From assembly GCA_964036155.1 (NCBI GenBank), contig OZ038423.1, positions 47,135,249 through 47,199,248 on the forward strand: DNA of 64,000 nt. The letters are read 5' to 3'. Position numbers and translations under genes: made by a program. Positions 58,671 to 64,000 of the stretch are shown piece after piece. This DNA is from Diploscapter coronatus (taxonomy: Eukaryota > Nematoda > Chromadorea > Rhabditida > Rhabditidae). Position 1 is the first letter of the stretch, and each line of letters starts with the position of its first letter. A model generated the notes under the pieces. That model did no database searches, had not been told where the DNA came from, and was given only the letters and a program-made list of their open reading frames with translations.

Positions 58671-60161
58671 CTAATCATCGAAATTCAGCCGCATTTGGGC
58701 TGGGCTCCTGGGTTCGGACGGGCGGTAGCCCTTGATGAATGGTAGCCCAACCCAAACCTTCCTTTGGTAGTCCGCGTATTGCTGACCGAAAAATCGCAAT
58801 AAGTCTTTCTCTTCGTCAAGAATTCGTTCCTGAAAGTTACCATTTAGTACAAGGGATACCATTTGAAAGCTTTATTTTTCTATGGAAATGTTATTTTACC
58901 AGAATATCGCTTCTTGATCATTGAAGAGTACAATTTTACCAAAAAAGGAATTTTTATTAAAAGATACCATTTTGTTGCCAAAAGTTACCAACCTCGAAAA
59001 ACAGCCAGCTCACATAGGCGTATGCGAAGATGCAAATGGGATTGCAGAGTACCAATTGGGTCGAAACGCTCCAAAGGAACCACCCTGAACCATTTTTGCA
59101 TTTTCGGGTAAATGGTATTTTGGTAAAATGGCAACTTCTACAGTACCACTATATCCAGGATGTCGAACCAAGGCGTAAACTCCTGTTGTGGTCAAACGAT
59201 GGTCTGGTCGCTTGGTCTGGGCTAATCTGAAAATTTGAAAGTTTCGAAAGATAAAATCAAAAATATACCGGTGCGTAAACCCCGACCCAGCATGTAGCAT
59301 AGCCAACTTCCTTAGACATTCCCCGACCAGAACCAGGAAAACTCCAACTGAAGAAATCGAGGAGCATTTCATCGACGGGAAAAAGTAGGTCTGAAAAATA
59401 TTTTTTAAAAAATCCGAAATTTAAAAATAAAATAAATACCTCAACCCAAAATTCGGCCCAGGAAGTTATAGCGGCGACCCAGTAAGCGGTAGAATGATTC
59501 AGCAGAAAGGAATCGGGTTGGAGGGATCTTCTGGAAACAAATAAAATTGAAATTTTAACTTCAAAAAAATTAACCGATTCGAAATCGCGGTGAAAAAGTA
59601 CTCGGAAAAGTGGAAAATCACGAATAGGCTCACATAGCGGCAGAAAATCTTAAATAATAAATTTATTTTAAAATAAAAACCAAAAATACCTGAAGTGGCT
59701 CGTAGTCCGTAGAAAATGATGAGGCCACCGTTAGGCCGAGGACCTGAAAATTTCATTGTTGAAAGAAAAAATAAACAAAAATCGATTACCGCCCCCAAAA
59801 CCGTCGCTTGTAAAGTGCAAAGTGGTCGGCTGCCTCTTGTTGAACCCAGCATATAGCTCGCAATAAATTCGACGACCTGAATTTTTTTCTAAAAGTGTTT
59901 ACCAAAATAAAAAGTTAACAATTTTACCAATAGGCTTAGAATCCATTGAAACGGCAGGAAAATTAGACCAACGATGGAGCAAATCGTCGAAGATAGGAAC
60001 CATAAACAGCACAATTTTAACTCGACGTCGTGAATTAACTGGAAAGAATTAATTTTAATAGTTTAAAAATCAAAAAATGAGCTTTTTCTTTAAAAATAAG
60101 AAAAAATAAAACTATTAACCTGATGACAAAGTGCGTTCTTCTTGCACCAGCTCTGTAGCAT
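58671..60161 (-). CDS. icmt-1: Protein-S-isoprenylcysteine O-methyltransferase (ICMT)
   Basis: ICMT is an ER membrane enzyme that methylates the C-terminal prenylcysteine of Ras, Rho and other CAAX proteins using S-adenosylmethionine. About eight to ten minus-strand exons give a polytopic protein of roughly 300 residues starting MLQSWCKKNALCHQLIHDVE. Several hydrophobic helices precede the catalytic C-terminal half: AMLHAGSGFTHR, TKRPDHRLTTTGVYALVRHP, GYSGWFLWSVSTQLVLCNPI, then the cofactor-site end EERILDEEKDLLRFFGQQYA, DYQRKVWVGLPFIKGY. These are the family signatures in order. The stop is 58673-58671. Its start lies 183 bp after the stop of the ion-channel gene, so the two may be co-transcribed. 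The frame is intact throughout. Confidence 0.93.
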
Positions 60162-60344
60162 TTTGGCGGATTTCGACCTTGAAATTCCAAAACTAAAAGA
60201 AAATAAATAGAATAAACGAGAGATACAAAATAAAACGAATTTTAAATGAAACGCAAAGGCAAGACATGATTATAATGGAGAAGGGCGGGGCCTGACTAAA
60301 TGGCTTTATTTTTCATCGTTTCATTTGTAAAATCAGGTCAAATG

Positions 60345-63085
60345 TCAGCTTTGTTGAAGGCATTTTCTTTCATCCCCTTGAGTAATCACAAATCCATAGA
60401 TAATCAGGAATAGTATGAACGTCACTGGGTACATAACCTGCAAAAACTACAGTAATCTCGAATGTTTCCTCTCATACTGCGGCTACAAGTTACTATATCG
60501 ATTTAAAAAAGCTATGGTACCTATTTTATACGCGATTTTTGTCAATTTTATCGGAGAAATGATTTACCTTGCAAAAGGTGTCCAGATTCCTTGCTTGTTT
60601 ATGGTAATAGCGGTGCAGAAGGAAGGCCTTGGTCATATGCAACTTACTGTATTGGTCCATTTGCTTTTCGGCCTTTTCTCTCTAGAAAAATTAATATCCT
60701 GTCGAAAATAGCTGTACTTGGGTAACTGACGTACCATTAATTTGCTCTGATGCTCGAAAGATATGACTGTTAACGCTTGCAGCATCGTTACAAAGACGAA
60801 CGTCGACGTAAACCCGAACCAAATATCGATCGCCTAAAATTAGAACAAAAGGTGATTATGGGTGGGGTTAGATTATAACTTTTCTGCACATTTACCTTTA
60901 CATAGGAGACTTTCGGTAGTTCTTCCTTAGCAGAGTTGTTTTCCGCGCTCAATGTTAAAAATACGGTTAGAGAGACGAAAATTCGGCCTAAAATTAGCAT
61001 TTTTCGCCTTTTCCATGTTTTATTTAATCTGCTACCTTCCACGAATTCTTCAGGTAGCCAAACGCTAATCCATGAGAAGACCACGCAAATCGTTGTCGGA
61101 ACGTAGGTATTCGCGATGTGGTAGCCGACATCTCTTCTCATATAAAACCTCGCTTCGAGACAAGAGTAGTTTCCTAAAATCTTGAAAATAACTAAAAGAG
61201 TAGAGAATTTCAAAATTTTAATGACAAAAGCTGGTTTTCATCAAAAATAGCCTGTCCTACCCGATTTTCTCCATCCATCGCAAACTTCTGGGGTATAATC
61301 TATCAGTACTAGTTCAGGTATCTGCATTTCGTTATTCAGCCGAATTGCATCGTCCAAATTCGAAAACCACTCGAAAACGACTACTTCTTGTGTGGATCCT
61401 ACTAATAAATGAAAATTTTGGTTGGGAACAAATTATTTCCCATCCCAAACCTACACGAGCTAATTTTCAGGGACGCTGCTGGACTATCATGCGGGTATTT
61501 ACAGAGGACTATCTGAGCTGCCGTCGGCTTCAAATACACTCGGATCTCCATGAAAACTGCCCCGCTTGGGAAAATCAGCATGTAGAAATTTAGGTAGGTC
61601 ACCTAAAATCTTAATTTATCTTGGTTTCCAAGCAATTCGACCTTATGAAACGTTGCCGATTTAGAATTCGTGAAAATCGGATCGGGGCGCCAAATTTTCT
61701 TCAGAAAAGTGTACTCGTTTATTAGAATTGGTCGACTTAGCGAGTGTTTCAATCGGGGGTCAAACCAAGCCATTCTGAGCCAGGTATCTACGTCGTAATC
61801 CTGAAAAGTCTAACTTTTTATTACTCTTAAAAATCTTACCATAGTCGACAGCTCAAAATGGCTCATGGACTGTACATGTAGGCCCATTTTGACATGTACT
61901 TTTTCCCCAACGAAAAGTACTGGCGGCGACCTACAGATTTTTAATATCTTTCTAGAAAAAGAGACCCAAATTACCTCGAATCATAACTGACTCTTTTCAA
62001 AAAAGGCAGTACTTTCGACGATGGGTACGGTCTCTCTTTTGCTTCTGGGGTATCGAAATACCTAGAAATTCTTGGCTTTGAATGAAAACAAGCTGAGCTT
62101 GAAAATACCTCATAATTTTGTCGACCAAGCTAGAGTTTTTCATATCGGCTGTAAGTTGCTCAATATCAACCCCATTTAGGCCGCTGACATTGAATCCGAA
62201 GTCACCAAATTTTTCTGAAACTATCTGAAAATCCCAATTTAAAACTTTTCCCAACCTTCATAATACTGGATATCATTCAGGTCGTCAGACACCGGACCCG
62301 TACCACAGATGCCATTTTTGTCGAGAACTTAAGGGCAATTGAATGATTACTTCATACTTTTTAAAGACTAACCCACTTTCTGGTGCAATCTGAATAACTT
62401 TTTAGGCAGTTTACTTTCAAGTTTATCGTTTTCTTCTGTACTATTCACCCAAAGTACTGGCTCCTAAAGATTACAAATTCCGAAATTTTAGGCCTGAAAG
62501 GCTTACTGGATTTTCATTATTGTCGATTTTCTTTTTATGTTCCTGGCAAAGATCTTCAATTTTTAAGTCAGATTTTTCTGCCATTCTTTTCGAAGCGATT
62601 TTCAGAATTCTCGCGTGGAGTTTACAGACTTCGAAGAAATCTATCGTGATTTTCTGAAGAGAACTTTGAAATGGTTGGTTTTGTTCAAATTACCGTGTAG
62701 TTGGATAGCAATTCAGGATCTATCGAGTATTTCTTCGCGTCTTTTTCGGTTTTAATCGATACGGACTCCTTTCTGATCGCCAACAAGTCAATGTCCTCTA
62801 TTGATAAGTCGATATTCGAGTCCGGAAAAATCAATAATTATCGTTTTTTAGTTGATCTTCAAACCTGCGTTCTTTTCCACAATTTCCAGGCCTTACATTG
62901 GGGGTGATTTTCCAGATCAAAGCCCAGGTCTTCAGCTTGGTAAGTCGTCTAAAACCCTTAATTTTTAGAGACTTACTTAGACTAACCTTAATTTTTATCG
63001 CAGTTTTCTCGACTTCTTCTGAGGATTCAGGGGAAATTCCATAAATTAGAAGGGAATAAATTAGACAAATTCGAATTTTTACCAT
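60345..63085 (-). CDS. Pentameric ligand-gated ion channel subunit lacking the Cys-loop cysteines
   Basis: Signal peptide MVKIRICLIYSLLIYGISPE, an unusually long acidic N-terminal region, then a ligand-binding domain: FDPRLKHSLSRPILINEYTF, IWRPDPIFTNSKSATFHK, and PSGAVFMEIRVYLKPTAAQI leading to VLCKYPHDSPAASLKIS. In the family this last stretch is Cx6YPxDx3C; here both cysteine positions are Ala. Loop C is followed by SCLEARFYMRRDVGYHIANT and M1. The M1-M2 turn is EEFVEGRIFVSLTVFLTLSA, where anion channels have PAR before Arg 0'. M3 is AIDIWFGFTSTFVFVTMLQA and M4 VMYPVTFILFLIIYGFVI. The fold is closest to GABA/glycine/glutamate-gated chloride channels. Ligand is unknown. One intron donor in the loop region was chosen by phase. 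Upstream in-frame TTG was not used as start. Confidence 0.88.
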
Positions 63086-63364
63086 TTCGGTAAATTTTTG
63101 TGCCAAAATAGTAGGTTACATGCTAAATCGTTTGACTATTTGGCGTATGGAAATTGCGGGTGTGCGACTTCACCAAAATATGTTCACCTCCCTAATCGAA
63201 AACCGGCTGGGCTGTCGCAATCATCTAATTCGCAATACGCCTAATCAGTTCTTTCTCTCCACTTCTGCCTTTCCCTTTTATTTGCAATGCTACCACAGAC
63301 TTCGAACGAATAAAATTAGATTGTATTTTCTCTAGAAAATGTCGTGAGATGTCTGATGGTGGTT

Positions 63365-63637
63365 TTATCGCTGGTTCTTGGGTTGGGACGAGGCCGGAGT
63401 GGCTTTGGGAAGAGGGTTCTTCTGAAAAGAGGCTAAATTTTGATGAAGATCAGCTTATTATTCGAAAGGAGATCAAAAATTTCCAGAAAAGAGACCAATC
63501 TCCCCACCTTGCCAAATGCTGCCGCCGCATTGGCGTCTGGCGCAATTTCATTCCCATTTGCGGGTGCTATTTCGGGCGACGGCGAGTCGCCAGGCATAGG
63601 ACCGTCCGACTTTCTCAGCGATAGGCACTTGTATTCC
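63365..63637 (-). CDS. Possible 3' end of a gene running in from the right edge
   Basis: Two exons (63637-63508 and 63421-63365) join in phase across an 86-bp intron with a CTTTTCAG acceptor. They read EYKCLSLRKSDGPMPGDSPS, then PEIAPANGNEIAPDANAAAA, FGK, then KNPLPKATPASSQPKNQR and a stop: a low-complexity Pro/Ala/Ser tail. I could not find the next upstream exon in matching phase, and the opposite strand is also open here (from ATG 63349), though its protein is rich in Trp, as the shadow of a Pro-rich tail would be. The function is unknown. Confidence 0.38.
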
Positions 63638-63821
63638 CTTGAAAATAAAAGAGGAGTCTTGTGTTAAATAATAGATGCGCATGATGATAGATTAGCTGGC
63701 CTGTATAATCTATTGAGTTTCGATGAAAAGAATGCCAAATTCTTGTATTTTAGAACAGAAGGTCAGAATCATGTATTTCAAGGGTCTTTTATTTTATAAA
63801 TATAGGATCAGGACCTTTTAG

Positions 63822-64000
63822 TTCAGCACTTTCCAAGCCAGTGCCGTGCAGCTCGCGTCGAAGCATCTCGACACTTTCGAGGGGGTTCTCATCGAGAGGT
63901 ATCGTCAGTTCCTAAACTCGCTCCATTGCTAAATTTGATTAATCCATCTCCTAAAATATAGTGTTGTAGCGCATTTGCGTGCTATCAAATTATGCGTATC
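63822..64000 (+). CDS. Possible internal exons of a plus-strand gene at the right edge
   Basis: After a CCTTTTAG acceptor, 63822-63898 reads FSTFQASAVQLASKHLDTFE and GVLIE in codons ending mostly in C or G, then a GT donor. After a 63-bp intron, 63962-64000 continues in phase (VVAHLRAIKLCV). The minus strand of the same DNA is also open and protein-like (63911-63815, PLDENPLESVEMLRRELHGT), so the strand is not settled. No upstream exon was found for either reading. Confidence 0.3.

Noticed and set aside
63349..63624. 91-codon plus-strand frame starting MSDGGFIAGSWVG
   Set aside because: Its Trp-rich composition is what the complement of a Pro-rich minus-strand exon would give; the minus-strand reading has matching splice sites and phase.

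Overview
The window is nuclear DNA of a rhabditid nematode. The evidence is a fused isocitrate lyase/malate synthase gene, many short introns (about 37-60 bp) ending in TTTTCAG, splice acceptors lying directly before start codons as in spliced-leader trans-splicing, and orthologues of familiar worm genes (dhod-1, spas-1, icl-1, ehbp-1, icmt-1). I cannot name the species. Gene models were built by hand from splice signals, reading phase and protein families. Intron sequence is AT-rich and carries many short dispersed motifs and fold-back repeats.

Left third (1-20.8 kb): the 5' end of a secreted protein at the edge; a 92-residue basic protein; a nine-exon GDSL/SGNH lipase-like gene; two unrecognised proteins on opposite strands that share an upstream region (5744-7586 minus, 8592-10360 plus); a mitochondrial dihydroorotate dehydrogenase divergent from a spastin-type AAA ATPase; and a SPATA7-like gene with a perfect 14-bp X-box upstream, which points to a ciliary role.

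Middle (22-45 kb): the glyoxylate-cycle fusion gene; an NK-2 class homeobox gene whose homeodomain exon has a non-canonical splice acceptor; three TMBIM/Lifeguard (Bax-inhibitor-like) membrane protein genes within 9 kb, one with a long proline-rich N-terminus on far-upstream mini-exons; and a RluA-type pseudouridine synthase homologue that appears to lack the catalytic aspartate.

Right third (45-64 kb): a SAP30BP/HCNGP-type protein divergent from L-2-hydroxyglutarate dehydrogenase; the large EHBP1 gene (NT-C2, CH and bMERB domains), one intron of which holds a repeat cluster including a 143-bp hAT-like MITE with 8-bp target duplications and two GCGAAGC mini-hairpins; isoprenylcysteine carboxyl methyltransferase; a pentameric ligand-gated ion channel whose two Cys-loop cysteines are both alanine; and an uncertain gene end at the right edge.

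The genes do not form one pathway. Two same-strand pairs are close enough to be operons (SAP30BP-like then pseudouridine synthase, 240 bp apart; ion channel then ICMT, 183 bp apart). The points most worth following are the X-box with the SPATA7-like gene, the Cys-less channel, four GC-AG introns fixed by reading phase, and the fold-back element family.
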